A stretch of 64,000 bases of DNA from Stomorhina lunata (GCA_933228675.1 OW121744.1:92759385-92823384); one strand, 5' to 3'; shown: positions 48,076 to 60,900, counted from the first letter of the stretch. Numbers and translations are program-made. The notes: generated by a model from the letters alone, not told the origin.

Positions 48076-48955
48076 TGTAATATTTTCTATAGAAAATTTA
48101 TCACTGACTGTAATATTTTCTATAGAAAATTTATCACTGACTGTAATATTTTCTTTAGAAAATTTATCACCAACTGTGATATTTTCTATAGATAATTTAT
48201 CACTGACTGTGATATTTTCTAAAGAAAATTTATCACTGACTGTGATATTTTCTAAAGAAAATTTCTCACTGACTGTGATATTTTCTAAAGAAAATTTATC
48301 ACTGACTGTAATATTTTCTATAGAAAATTGGTCACAGACTGTTATTTTCTATAGAAAATTTATCATTGACTGTGAAATTTTTTAGAGAAAATTTATCACT
48401 GACTGTGATATTTTCAATAGAAATTGTAACTTTGGCTGTGATATTTTCTATATAAAATTAATCATTGACCTATAAATTTTTTCTACAAAATTTATAATAA
48501 GCTAAAAAAATTTCTGTAGAAAATTTATCATTGACTGAGAAATTTTCTATAGAAAATTTATCACTGACTAATAATTTTCTTATAGAAAATTAATCATTAA
48601 CTGGGAAATTTGATATAGAAATTTGTCACTAACTAAGAATTTTTCTACAGAAAATTCATCACTGACCGAGAAATTTTCTATAGAAAATTTATCACTAACT
48701 AATAATTTTCTTTTAGAAAATTTATCATTGACATAGAAATTTTCTATAGAAAATTGATTGATTATAGAAAGTTTATCACTGACTGAAAAATTTTTAATAG
48801 AATACTCATCACTGTCTTATAATTTTCTTATAGGATTTCATCATTGACCGAGAAATTTTTATGGAAAATTTATCACTGATCAAAAAATTTCTACAGCAAA
48901 TTTAGCACTGACTGAGAAATTTTCTGGAGAAAAAGCAGTCAGTGATAATATTACA
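48076..48955 (-). repeat. 33-bp CTATAG satellite, inverted and mixed (array F1)
   Basis: The first third is regular: TTTATCACTGACTGTGATA alternating with TTTTCTATAGAAAA or TTTTCTAAAGAAAA. From 48.4 to 48.95 kb the units decay (ATTGACC, AATAATTTTC). On the + strand this is the reverse complement of the array H type. Confidence 0.85.
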
Positions 48956-50350
48956 ATCAGTGATGAATTTTCTGTAGAAAATGTCACCGTCGGTGATAAA
49001 TTTTCTATAGAACATTTTTTTCTATAGAAAATTTATTAGTCAGTGATAATTTATAGAAAATTTATCAGTCAGTGATGAATTTTCTATAGAAAATTTATCA
49101 GTCAGTGATAAATTTTCTATAGAAAATTTATCAGTCAGTGATAAATTTTCTATAGAAAATTTATCAGTCAGTGATAAATTTTATATAAAAAATTTTTCAG
49201 TCAGTGATAAATTTTCTATAGAAAATTTATCAGTCAGTCAGTGATAAATTTTCTATAGAAAATTTATCAGTCAGTGATAAATTTTCTAAAGAAAATTTAT
49301 CAGTCAGTGATAAATTTTCTATAGAAAATTTATCAGTCAGTGATAAATTTTCTATAGAAAATTTATCAGTCAGTGATAAATTTTCTATAGAAAATTTATC
49401 AGTCAGTGATAAATTTTCTATAGAAAATTTATCAGTCAGTGATAAATTTTCTATAGAAAATTTATCAGTCAGTGATAAATTTTCTATAGAAAATTTATCA
49501 GTCAGTGATAAATTTTCTATAGAAAATTTATCAGTCAGTGATAAATTTTCTATAGAAAATTTATCAGTCAGTGATAAATTTTCTATAGAAAATTTATCAG
49601 TCAGTGATAAATTTTCTATAGAAAATTTATCAGTCAGTGATAAATTTTCTATAGAAAATTTATCAGTCAGTGATAAATTTTCTATAGAAAATTTATCAGT
49701 CAGTGATAAATTTATCAGTCAGTGATAAATTTTCTATAGAAAATTTATCAGTCAGTTATAAATTTTCTATAGAAAATTTATCAGTCAGTGATAAATTTTC
49801 TATAGAAAATTTATCAGTCAGTGATAAATTTTCTATAGAAAATTTATCAGTCAGTGATAAATTTTCTATAGAAAATTTATCAGCCAGTGATAATTTTTCT
49901 ATAGAAAATTTATCAGCCAGTCATAAATCTTCTATAGAAAATTAACCAGCCAGTGATAAATTTTCTATAGAAAATTTATCAGTCAGTGATAAATTGCATA
50001 TAGAAAATTTATCAGTCAGTGATAAATTGCATATAGAAAATTTATCAGTCAGTGATAAATTGTATATAGAAAATTTATCAGTCAGTGATAAATTGTATAT
50101 AGAAAATTGATCAGTCAGTGATAAATAGTATGTAGAAAATTGATCAGTCAGTGATAAATGTTCTATAGAAAATTGATCAGTCAGTGATAAATTTTCTATA
50201 GAAAATTGCTTAGTCAGTGATAAATTTTCTATAGAAAATTTATCAGTCAGTGATAAATTTTCTATGGAAAATTTATCAGCCAGCGATAAATTTTCTATGG
50301 AAAATTTTTCAGTCAGTGATAAATTTTCTTTAGAAAATTTGTCAGTGTGT
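48956..50350 (+). repeat. 33-bp CTATAG satellite, ATCAGTCAGTGAT type (array F2)
   Basis: About 40 units of AAATTTTCTATAGAAAATTT followed by ATCAGTCAGTGAT, nearly identical at 49.05-49.85 kb. Local variants include GCATATAG/GTATATAG at 49.99-50.10 kb and GATCAGTC units at 50.1-50.2 kb. A partial duplication of GTCA at 49230 and a short unit at 49705 are indels. Confidence 0.93.
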
Positions 50351-51590
50351 GATATTTTTCTATAGAAAAATATTTATTTAGGAAAGTTTCGATTGGTGAT
50401 AACTTTTTTATATTGAATTTGAATCAGTGATAAGTTTTATTTTTTAAATTTTTATCAGTGAAAATTTGTTTTTTCTTTATATTTTAATAAGTGGTAGATT
50501 TTCGTTATGAGTGTTTGGTCAGTGATAAGTCGTTTATATAAAGTTTCCATCCGTGCTCAATTTTCTTTACAAATTTTCGATGAGAGATAAGTTAAATGTA
50601 TGCAATTTGAATACACAAATTTTGTTGTACTCTATTCCCTCAGTTCGATTTTGTGGTTCTTCTCAGTAAAACATGAAAACATGACAATTTGCATACGTTT
50701 AAGGACATTTTTCTTTGGCCAACGGAAAATCTAAAATATTTTATCATAATTATTTATTTTCATCTAAAATGTGGGTTTTTGTTAATTAGTTTTATTCTTC
50801 CATTTCATTCTTGACTAAATTATAAATGTTTGCTTCAGTAAATACAAAAACAATGTAGCTACCTTTAAAATCATGTATAAATATGAAGCACGAAAATTGT
50901 ATAAGAACAAAATATTAAGGACATTTAAAACAAATTCTGGGAAAAGAGAAGGAATCCCTTTAGAAAACTAACTTTAACTACTTTATAAAGTAAAATAAAA
51001 AAAAACTTTTAAATACATTTTAAACTAAGGAAAGGAATCCATGGGAAAAATTACGGAAAAATTGACTTGAATTAATAATATTTGCTATTTAGCATACCTT
51101 CCCCTTTAATATTTGTTAGCTGTAATTGTTATAGTGGGCGTTATTACAAAAAATTTGTCCCATTTCAATTTTTTTTAATGTTTTTTGGGTTTGTTGTTTT
51201 TTATTTCCAGTATATTTTAATTAAGTTTCAAAATGATAATATTATATTTAAAATTACATTATAATCGAAAGTTTTTCCTTTCTGTTTTTCTTCTTTATTT
51301 CGTTTTTATAAAGTTTATTTTTAGTTACTTGTGAAAGAACAGTAGCAAAATTCTCGAAACACTTATACAAAAATTATTTAAGATGAAAAGTTTTTGGTGA
51401 AAAGTTCTTAATTTTATTCATAACAAAACAGAAATGGTCGAAAAGTTCTTGAAAAATAAGAAATTATGATGGAAAACACTTATACAGTAAGTGCCTGAAG
51501 TTGGAGGGAATACTTCAAGGATATTTTCATTAATACGAAAATATTTAAAAGTTTGAGAAAAAAATTTGAATCTAAATAGAAAATACGAGT
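50350..51590. other. Gene-free stretch between arrays
   Basis: The first ~250 bp are decayed CAGTGATAA-type repeats. The remainder is AT-rich unique-looking DNA with no gene. Confidence 0.5.
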
Positions 51591-52980
51591 ATCATAGTCA
51601 CAGATAAATTTTCTGTAAAAAATATCACAGCGACTGATATTTTTTTATAGAAAATATCACAGACTATGATTTATAAAGAAAATGTATCACCGACTGTGAT
51701 TTTTTCTATAGAAAATTTATCACTGGCTGTGATATTTTCTATAGAAAATGTATCACTGGCTGTGATATTTTCCATAGAAAATTTGATCACTAACTGTGAT
51801 ATTTTCTATAGAAAAATTTTATAGGTAATTTATCATTAACTGTTATATTTTTTATAGAAAATTTATCACTGGCTGATATTTTCTATAGAAAAATTATCAC
51901 TAACTGTGGTATTTTCTATAGAAAATTAATAACTGATTGCGATATTTTCAATAGATTATTTATCACTGACTGTGATATTTTCTATTAAGAATGTATCACT
52001 GGCTGATATTTTCTATAGAAAATGTATTACTGACTGTGATATTTTAAATAGATTAGTTATCACAAACTGATTATAGATTATTTATCACTAATTGAGAATT
52101 TGTCACTGGCTGATATTTTCTATAGAAAATTTATCACTGACTGTGATATATTCTATAGAAAATTAATTACTGACTGTGATATATTCTATAGAAAATTTAT
52201 CACTGACCGTAATATTTTCTATAGAAAATTTATCACTGATTGTAATATTTTCTATAGAAAATTTATCACTGACTGTAATATTTTCTATAGAAAATGTATC
52301 ACAGACTATGATATTTTCTATAGAAAAATTATCACTGACTGTGATATTTTCTATAGAAAATTTATCACTGACTGTAATATTTTCTATAGAAAATTTATCA
52401 CTGACTGTGATATTTTCGATAAAAAATGTATCACTAATTGTGATTTTCTATAGAAAATTTACATTGACTATGACATTTTATATAGAAATTTGTCACTGGC
52501 TGTTTTATTTTTTTTATAGAAAATTTATCACTGACTGCTATATTTTCTATTATTACTGACTGTGAAGTTTGATTATAGATTATTTATCACTAATTGAGAA
52601 TTTGTCACTGGCTGATATTTTCTATAGATATTTTCTATAGAAAATTTATCACTGACTGTGATATATTCTACAGAAAATTAATCATTGACTGTGATATATT
52701 CTATAGAAAATTTATCACTGACTGTAATATTTTCCATAGAAAATTTATCACAAACTGTGATATTTTCTATAGAAAATTTATCATTGACTATGAAATTTTC
52801 TTAGAAAATTTATCACTGACTGACAAATTTTCTTTAGAAAATTTGTTATTGACTGTGATATTTTCTACAGAAATTTTATCACTGCCAGTGAAATTTTCTA
52901 TAGAAAATTTATCACTGACTGTGATAGTTTCTATAGAAAATTTATCATTCTTATCAATAGATTATTTATTGGATTTTCTA
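51591..52980 (-). repeat. 33-bp CTATAG satellite, inverted (array G)
   Basis: About 40 units of ATCACTGACTGTGAT joined to ATTTTCTATAGAAAATTT; regular at 52.1-52.4 kb, ragged elsewhere, with deletions and TGGC variants. It is the reverse complement of array H. Open frames here (for example 52100-52559) are repeat artefacts. Confidence 0.9.
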
Positions 52981-52984
52981 AAAT

Positions 52985-53475
52985 TGCTGTTGATTGTTGC
53001 AAAAGACTAATTATATTTAAATATTTATCTAATGACTACCCCATACTAACTTTAATATATTTTGGTCTGTGATATTTTTAGTTTAGCTCTGTTGTTCTTT
53101 TCTATTTTCCGGATAAACGATTAAATAATTTTATTGTATGACATTCCATAATTACGCCCATACATGAGGTCATGTAATTCTATAGTTAAAATAGTTGTTT
53201 TAAATAACATAAAAAGTTTAGATATTTATAGATTGTCATAGAACGTTATCAGATACATATGTATGTAGGCTTTATGTAATTATTCAAAACTTTATTATTA
53301 GAAATATTTGACAAAGTTTTTGTAAATAATTTGGTTTTATTATACATGTTCCATTTAATGTTACAATCTGTGATAAAATTTTAATACAAAATATCGTTCA
53401 GTAATATTTCTCTTAAAACAAGTTTAGTTGGTGATAATTATTATACTAACCTTTAATTTATTTTTAAAATCAAAA
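52985..53475. other. Spacer between inverted arrays G and H
   Basis: Short non-repetitive AT-rich sequence; no gene. It would form the loop if arrays G and H paired. Confidence 0.5.
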
Positions 53476-55620
53476 TTTCGTTGCGTGATAAATTTTTCTG
53501 TATAAAGTTTATCACTGACTAATATCATAGTTAAACATTTTCTATAGAAAATATCACAGCCGGTAGAAAAACTTTCAAAAGAAAATATCACAGTCAGTGT
53601 TAAGATATCTATAGAAAATATTAATTTCTCTAAAGCAAATATCATACTCAGTGATAAATATTTTCTATAGAAAATGTCACAGTCAGTGATAAATTTTCTA
53701 TAGAAAATATCACAGTCGGTGATATATTTTCTACAGAAAATATCACTGTCAGTGATAAATTTTCTATAGAAAATATCACTGTCATTGATAAATTTTCTAT
53801 AGAAAATATCACTTCAGTGATAAATTTTCTATAGCAAATATCACTATCAGTGATAAATATTCTATAGAAAATACCACTGTCAATGATAATTTTTCCATAG
53901 AAAATATCACAGTCAGTGATAAATTTTCTGCAGAAAAGACCACTGTCTGCGATAAATTTTCTATAGAAAATATCACCGTCAGTGATAAATTTTCTATAGA
54001 AATTATAACTGTCAGTGATAAATTTTCTATTGAAAATATCGCTGTCAGTGATAAATTTTCTATAGAAAATATCCCTGTCAGTGATAAATTTTCTATAGAA
54101 AATATCACCGTCAGCGATTAATTTTCTATAGAAAATATCACCGTCAGTGAATAATTTTCTATAGAAAATATCGCTATTAGTGATAAATTTTCTATAGAAA
54201 ATTTCGCTGTCAGTGATAAATTTTCTATAGAAAATATCGCTGTCAGTCATAAATCTTCTATAGGAAATATCACTGTCAATGATACATTTTCTTTAATAAA
54301 TGATAAATTTTCTATATAAAATATCACAGTCAGTGATAATTTTTTTATAGAAAATATAACAGTCAGTGATAAATTTTCTATAGAAAATATAACAGTCAGT
54401 GATACATTTTCTATAGCAAATATCACATTCAGTGATAAATTTTCTATAGAAAATCTTACAGTCAGTGAAAAATTTTCTTTAAAAAATATTACAGTTATAA
54501 AATTTCTATCGAAAATCTCACAGTCAGTGATAAATTTTCTATAGAAAATATCAAATTCATTGATAAATTTTTAATAGATAATCTCACAGTCAGTGATAAA
54601 TTTTCTATAGAAACTGCCTAAGTCAGTGATAAATTTTCTATAGAAAATATCACAGTTGGTGATAAATTTTCTATAGAAAATATCATAATTTGTGATAAAT
54701 TAAAAAAAAAATAATATCACAGTCAGTGAAAAATTTTGTATAGAAATTTTCAATAGAAAATTGTCACTGTCAGTGATGAATTTTCTATAGATAAATTTTT
54801 AATAGATAATCTCACAGCCAGTGATACATTTTCTATAGTGATAATAGAAAATATAGAAAATATCACAGTTGGTGGTAAATTTTCTATAGAAAATATCATA
54901 ATTTGTGATAATTTTTTTATAAAAAAGATCACAGTCGGTGATAAATTTTCTATAGAAATTTTCTATAGAAAATTGCCACTGTCAGTGATAAATTTTCTAT
55001 AGAAAATATCACAATTGGTGATACATTTTCTATAAAAAATATCACAGCCAGTGATAAATTTTCTATAGAAAATATCACAGTCAGTGATAAATTTTCTATA
55101 GAAAATATCACTGTCAGTGATATATTTCTATAGAAAATATCACTGTCGGTGATAAATTTTCTATAGAAAATATCACTTTAGTGATAAATTTTCTATAGAA
55201 AATATCACTTCAGTGATAAATTTTATATAGAAAATATCACTTCAGTGATAAATTTTCTATAGAAAATATCACTTCAGTGATAAATTTTCTATAGCAAATA
55301 TCACTGTCAGTGATAAATTTTTTATAGAAGATATCACAGTTGGTAATAAATTTTCCATAGAAAATATCACATTCATTGATAAATTTTTCATAGATAATTT
55401 CACAGTCAGTGATAAATTTTCTATAGAAATTGCCACAGTCAGTGATAAATTTTCTATAGAAAATATCACAGTTAGTGATAAATTTTTTATGAAAAATATC
55501 ACAGTCAGTGATAAATTTTCTATAGAAAATATCACTGAAAGTGATAAATTTTCTATAGAAAATATCACTGAAAGTGATAAATTTTATATGGAAAATTTGT
55601 CAATCATTAATATATTTATT
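53476..55620 (+). repeat. 33-bp CTATAG satellite (array H)
   Basis: About 60 units of ATCACAGTCAGTGAT (or ATCACTGTCAGTGAT) joined to AAATTTTCTATAGAAAAT. It is more diverged than array E, with scattered indels that break the open frames into pieces. Confidence 0.9.
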
Positions 55621-55888
55621 TCTGGAAAAAATTTTGAATATTTTGAACTATGATAAGTTTTCAGATGTTTTAATATTTTTTTTATATAAACAAAGTGCGT
55701 AAAGGCAAATAGCCATGAACAAATGAAAGAAAATATTTATAATTATAGGTCGAGACATAGAACTATCCATGTTATAGACTAGAGCTATCAGGAAAGATGA
55801 TATCTGAAAAATAATAAAAATTATAATTGACAAATTCCACCTACAAGCCAAGACAACACAGCTTTTCCTCACATTCGCTTTCATATAT

Positions 55889-55921
55889 CGTGAGCCTATA
55901 TTCAATACCGACTATGAACCA
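55889..55921 (+). repeat. Left TIR of the DNA transposon
   Basis: Inverse of 58509-58541 with a single mismatch (A for T at the 23rd base). It contains, reversed, the same TCATAGACGGTATTG-like core found in the subterminal repeats. Confidence 0.9.
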
Positions 55922-56072
55922 AATGGAATATTTTTAAGGAGAGGCAAAAAACTGTTTAATATCTAAAATATTTAAATAGAAATCAATATTTCTTCCACAA
56001 TATATTTAAGCCATGTTTACTGAATCATGTTGATGAAAATAAAAGAAAATTTGACGTTCCTCACGGTGCTAT

Positions 56073-56134
56073 GGTTGATAGAAGGTAATGCAATTGTAAA
56101 ATTAAAATTTTGTTGGCTCATAGACGGTATTGCA
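56073..56134 (+). repeat. Left subterminal repeats of the transposon
   Basis: Two copies of a 20-bp motif: GGTTGATAGAAGGTAATGCA (56073-56092) and GGCTCATAGACGGTATTGCA (56115-56134). A third lies at 58343-58362 and a truncated one at 58381. The right TIR starts with the same core. These are likely transposase-binding sites. Confidence 0.75.
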
Positions 56135-56248
56135 AAGTTAAAATGTATGGTATAATTTTAAATTTTTTAAGTTTTATCACTAAAAAAAAATAAAAAAAGC
56201 AAGAAAAGTTGATTTGATACATATTTATTTATATATTCTGCTATGATT

Positions 56249-58159
56249 TTATATCATCTGAACTATATTATCATAAAAATAATGATATTCTGATGGTATA
56301 ACTGGCTTCAAATCCTGTAGATGTTTCCATTTGTTTTGCTGAATAGGAAGTTGCTTGTAGTATAGGGGTTTTGGCTCTCTATGTTCTGTATATTGTCTAA
56401 TTCGGTTTGGTAAGTTTTCGTATTCTGCGTCAAAATTAACTTTAAACTTAACTTCACCATTTGGTAAATACTTTAGAGATCTTAACTGCGCAACGGTAGG
56501 ATCGTGTTTCGTTTGACCAGGTCTTATGCTCTTAAAGCGAATTAGTTTTTCATCGTTGTAGTTTTTAAAAAAATCGTAATTTAAATACATTGCATCAAAT
56601 GGTTTGTTGATTACGATGTTGTTAATTTTTACTGTTCTCCGTGCCTGTTCTGTTATTTTGACATAGTCTATAGGCAAGTATATTGATTGATTTTTGAGTT
56701 TGAGTTCTATTTTTGCATGTGCACTATCACACTCCATTTGCGTATGTCCTTTCTCCAAGTACTTTTGTTCAATTATCTTGTTGTTCTCAATTGCAAGAAT
56801 TGACAAGGCATTTGACAAAATATGGTTACGGTTTTGATATCCACAGCCATCCGAATAAATTATGATTGGCAAATTGTCTGATAAGCAATGTATTTTTAGG
56901 TGGTGTACTATGATGGATACAAATGTTGAAGCAGACAGATCACCATTTGCTTCATTCCACCAATAATTGGTGCATTGATGTGTTGCAAGATTATAAAGCG
57001 TGAAGTTGTGAACTTGTAGGCGCTGTTTAAAGTAAATAGCTGAAGCATTAATATTTGGACAGAGCTTCACTCCTTGCACATCCATAGTAAAAACATGACA
57101 CTTTTCTTCTACCGCCGCGACTTTGTCTATATTCTTTTCATCTTGGGCTCGCTGTTTGTTTAAAATGTGGATATTGTATTCTTCGACTGTAATTTGTTTG
57201 GCATTATAAGAAACACATAAATCACATTGATCCTTACGAGGCATGTACAGAGCATAATTTTGGTCATCAAAATATTTTGCAAAGGTAAAACTTGAAACAG
57301 TGGGAACTTGCTTTTCGGCACAATACTTTACGTAGTCTCTGTAAGTATCAGCTTTTGTCTTAAATGTCGCAGCAATGTAGATTTTTTTAGTTGTTTTGCG
57401 ACAGTAATGGCTCTCTACTTTGTCCAATTTTTCGAAATATTCCTTTAAGTGTATCTTACAATTACTACTTTTACAAGCAACATTCGATTGTTTATTTGTT
57501 GTAAGTGACACGCTTTCTTTATATTTATAATTAGAATTAAACCAACCTTTAACCATAGCTTGCTTTATCGACAAAGTTGACAAGAACATGGATCGACAAA
57601 CTTGCAGGGATCCATGCTTGTGTGGTAGTTTATATATAAAGCTATTCTGTTTTTTTGAATCTATAACTCTTGTTCTTTTTATTGGTATCTGTGATAAGTT
57701 GTTATTAACAAAAACTTTTTTAGATTCCCAGTTTAGGTCCCAGAACATTTTAAATATATTTGTTCTTCTTTCTTCATCAAACTTTTGGCAGTGTCTTGTG
57801 GAAACTTTCTTACAATATGCCGATGAGCACATTGGACCAATTTTTTTCATAGATTTTGGTGAGTTTTGCTTAAACATTCCTTCAGATTTTGAAAATCCCA
57901 AATAATTTTGGCCCTTCATTCGTTTTGTTGCGTTTAAAACTCGACTAGATGATTTAGGATTATGTGCTCTCTTAGATCTACGACGACCCATTGCATAAAA
58001 ATTGTTGCATTCTTCATTTTCGGAATCTAGTAAAAACAAATTTAATGTTGTAGATTATAAAAATAAATTAACCAACTAACCTTCTATTATATTATTTTCA
58101 TCTGCTTCATTTGAAGAGGAATAATCTATTGCAATAAGTTTCAATGCACTATGAGACAT
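56249..58159 (-). CDS. Transposase, DDE-like, two exons
   Basis: Probable transposase of the surrounding element. Coding exon 1 is 58159-58081 (ATG at 58157-58159, 26 codons plus one base); a 54-nt GT-AG intron is 58080-58027 (GTTAGT donor, TTTTTACTAG acceptor); exon 2 is 58026-56249. The joined protein is 618 residues; without the intron the frame starts at 58039 on a non-ATG codon. Visible parts: a basic stretch (GRRRSKRAHNPK), Cys-rich N-terminal pieces (CSSAYC...HC, CRSMF, C..C...C), RKDQCDLC near 290, then an RNase H-like core with MDVQGV (D342), YSDGCGYQN (D419) and EKGHTQMECDSAHAKIE (H454 to E467). This combination is familiar from insect proteins with a DUF7869-like domain and from Sola-type transposases, by recollection only. 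AATAAA lies at 56224-56229, about 20 nt after the stop. Confidence 0.85.
58027..58080 (-). other. 54-nt intron of the transposase gene
   Basis: The donor AG|GTTAGT and the acceptor TACTAG with a short T-rich tract give a GT-AG intron of typical fly size. Splicing joins G and AT into an Asp codon and preserves the frame; exon 1 then supplies an ATG that the single open frame lacks. Confidence 0.8.
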
Positions 58160-58342
58160 TTTATCTTATTATTACAATTTTTCGTAAGCAAAAAAAACAC
58201 GAGCTCTGTAATTCAACTTATTTTTTTAATGCAAAAACCAAACGTTATTTTTCAGATGACAGATTTTCAAATGAATACTTAACAATGTTGTTGAACTAAT
58301 AGAAACACTTTGTTTAATATAATAAGTTTATAAAATTTATTT

Positions 58343-58362
58343 GGTTGATAGACGGTATTGCA
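58343..58362 (+). repeat. Right subterminal repeat of the transposon
   Basis: GGTTGATAGACGGTATTGCA, same orientation as the two left copies; a second, truncated copy GGTTGATAGA follows at 58381. It lies upstream of the transposase start, so bound transposase could affect its own transcription (inference). Confidence 0.75.
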
Positions 58363-58508
58363 TTTAAAAACAAATTGTGTGGTTGATAGATACATTTTAA
58401 ATTTTGAAAAAAAAAGTTCTAAAATAGATTTCTTCTCTCTGATTTTTATTAAAAAGATGTAACTATTATCAAAAAACAGTTTCCCAATAAAAAGTGATTT
58501 TGAAAAAA

Positions 58509-58541
58509 TGGTTCATAGACGGTATTGAATATAGGCTCACG
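58509..58541 (-). repeat. Right TIR of the DNA transposon
   Basis: Inverse of the left TIR at 32 of 33 positions; followed by the ATAT duplication. Confidence 0.9.
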
Positions 58542-58545
58542 ATAT

Positions 58546-59600
58546 GTATGTATCTATGTATAAACATTATATTTAAAGGTATTTATTTATTTGTTATAAA
58601 TATGAAATATTGCTAAAAGCTTGTTTGGCTTACCATATAAGAAGTGTCCTAACCAACGAACCATGATTATAAATACGCAAACGGTCTTTAACCTGTCGCG
58701 ACAGACAACAAGTAGAATTAAAGACACACGGGCATTTAGAAGACAATATAACAAAGAAACGAAAAAACAACGTAACTTAAAAAATTACCAGTTACAAGTT
58801 AAAGATAGAAAGAGAAAGACAGCCATTCGAAATGAAGGTAAAAAGCGAGTAAGAAAATTAAGAAATAAATAGGACGCGCAAAACAACGAAATTTATTGTG
58901 CGGAATAGTATAGAGAGTACTTACATCAACAAGAGGCTTACTCTTAATTTATTAAGTATATTTTAGGGCGTATTATACTGTTTTTCTTGACGAAATTCGT
59001 CGAAAGCAAAGACAACAACAAAGCAACATGTGTTCATTTTTAAATGTTAAATGTCTGATCCCTTAATGGCACTAAATTTGAGTTGTTGAATATTTTAATA
59101 AATCTGGTAATGGAAAATTTTGCCAATGAATTAATATGGCAAAAAACTGCCTAAAGGTAGGCAACAGAATTTGAGTTGTAAAGATAGTACAAGAAATATC
59201 CAGATTAAAATATATTTTATGAATTTTTCATATTAAAAACTTTTTAAATCATTTTAATATTGATTTAAACTCTAACCCATTTTACTTACTCAATCTCCCC
59301 TATACAATCAAAATTTCCATCTTTTTTTATTAAATGTTTTCACCACATTTTCCATTTTATTTATTGCAATTTCTTATTATTACAGTACTTTTCCTTATTT
59401 TATTGTAATAATAAGAATTTTATGTTTATATTGTTATTAAAAAGGAATTTTGTAAGACATTAAATTGGATTTTACATGCATGTGACATATTTTAATATGT
59501 TCAATTTTACCAGGATAAGACAAGGAGTAAGTACAACAATGGTATTCATTCTTGGTACTTGAAACAATGTCAATTGGAAAATTTTAATACAAAAATATTA
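58546..59600. other. Gene-free flank right of the transposon
   Basis: A less AT-rich patch at 58.63-58.9 kb holds the 12-bp palindrome CTGTCGCGACAG (58693-58704) and a Lys/Arg-rich open frame with ATG at 58663; no family is recognised and coding is doubtful. The rest is AT-rich and empty. Confidence 0.45.
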
Positions 59601-59744
59601 AACTGTGACAATAATTCTATAAAAAATTTCGATCTGTGATATATCTTTTATCTAAATTTATGATGTACAAAATTTAATCAGAACAAAATTTATAAAAATT
59701 TTAAGCTGCGATTAATTTTCTCAAGATTATTTCAATCTGTGATA
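59600..59744 (+). repeat. Decayed left margin of array I
   Basis: Loose CTGTGATATATC- and ATCTGTGATAAG-type repeats, the older unit form. Confidence 0.6.
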
Positions 59745-60900
59745 AGTCAGTGAAAAATTTCTATAGAAAATGTCACTGTCAGTGATAAATTTTCTAAAGA
59801 AAATTTTACTATCAGTGATAAATTTTCTATAGAAAATATTACTGTCAGTGATAAATTTTCTATAGAAAATATCACAGTCAGTGACAAATTTTCTATAGAA
59901 AATATCACAGTCAGTGATAAATTTTCTATAGAAAATATCACAGTCAGTGATAAATTTTCTATAGAAAATATCACAGTCAGTGATAAATTTTCTATAGAAA
60001 ATATTACTGTCAGTGATAAATTTTCTATAGAAAATATCACAGTCAGTGATAAATTTTCTATAGAAAATATCACAGTCAGTGATAAATTTTCTATAGAAAA
60101 TATCACAGTCAGTTATAAATTTTCAATAGAAACTATCACAGTCAGTGATAAATTTTCTATAGAAAATATCACAGTCAGTAATAAATTTTCTATAGAAAAT
60201 TTCACAGTCAGTGATAAATTTTCTATAGAAAATTTGACAGTCAGTGATAAATTTTCTATAGAAAATATCACAGTCAGTGATAAATTTTCTATAGAAAATA
60301 TCACAGTCAGTGATAAATTTTCTATAGAAAATACCACTATCAGTGATAAATTTTCTTTAGAAAATTTCAGTCCGTGATAAATTTTCTATAGAAAATACCA
60401 CTATCAGTGATAAATTTTCTGTAGAAAATATCACAGTCAGTGATAAATTTTCTATAGAAAATATTACTGTCAGTGATAAATTTTTTATAGAAAATATTAC
60501 AGTCAGTGATAAATTTTCTATAGAAAATATCACAGTCAGTGATAAATTTTCTATAGAAAATAACACAGTCAGTGATAAATTTTCTATAGAAAATATCACA
60601 GTCAGTGATAAATTTTCTATAGAAAATAACACAGTCAGTGATAAATTTTCTATAGAAAATATCACAGTCAGTGATAAATTTTCTATAGAAAATATCACAG
60701 TCAGTGATAAATTTTCTATAGAAAATATCACAGTCAGTGATAAATTTTCTATAGAAAATATCACAGTCAGTGATACATTTTCTATAGAAAATATCACTAT
60801 CAGTGATCAATTTTTCTATAGAAAATATAACTGTCAGTGATAAATTTTCTGTAGAAAATATGACCGTCAGTGATACATTTTTTAAAGAAAATATCAATCT
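59745..60900 (+). repeat. 33-bp CTATAG satellite (array I)
   Basis: About 35 units of ATCACAGTCAGTGAT joined to AAATTTTCTATAGAAAAT, nearly identical through 59.85-60.75 kb. Same type and orientation as array H, from which it is separated by the DNA transposon and about 1.4 kb of other sequence. Open frames on the - strand are repeat artefacts. Confidence 0.93.

Larger units (their letters stand above)
55885..58545. mobile_element. Cut-and-paste DNA transposon with 33-bp TIRs and ATAT TSD
   Basis: Inverted terminal repeats at 55889-55921 and 58509-58541 match at 32 of 33 positions, starting CGTGAGCCTATATTCAATAC and ending in GAACCA. Both are flanked by ATAT (55885-55888, 58542-58545); because ATAT is a palindrome, the exact end could shift by a few bases. 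Between them lies a single gene on the - strand (56249-58159). The element is 2653 bp, has matching ends and an open transposase, and sits between two CTATAG satellite arrays. From memory, a 4-bp target duplication with this transposase type fits the Sola superfamily; this is not verified. Confidence 0.9.

Noticed and set aside
53648..54250. 200-codon open frame on the - strand and similar frames at 48.2, 49.7, 52.1-53.0, 55.3 and 59.7-60.9 kb
   Set aside because: Same artefact of the 33-bp satellite; frames shift between the two repeat peptides at indels.
57588..57905. 105-codon + strand open frame
   Set aside because: Antisense shadow of the transposase exon 2.
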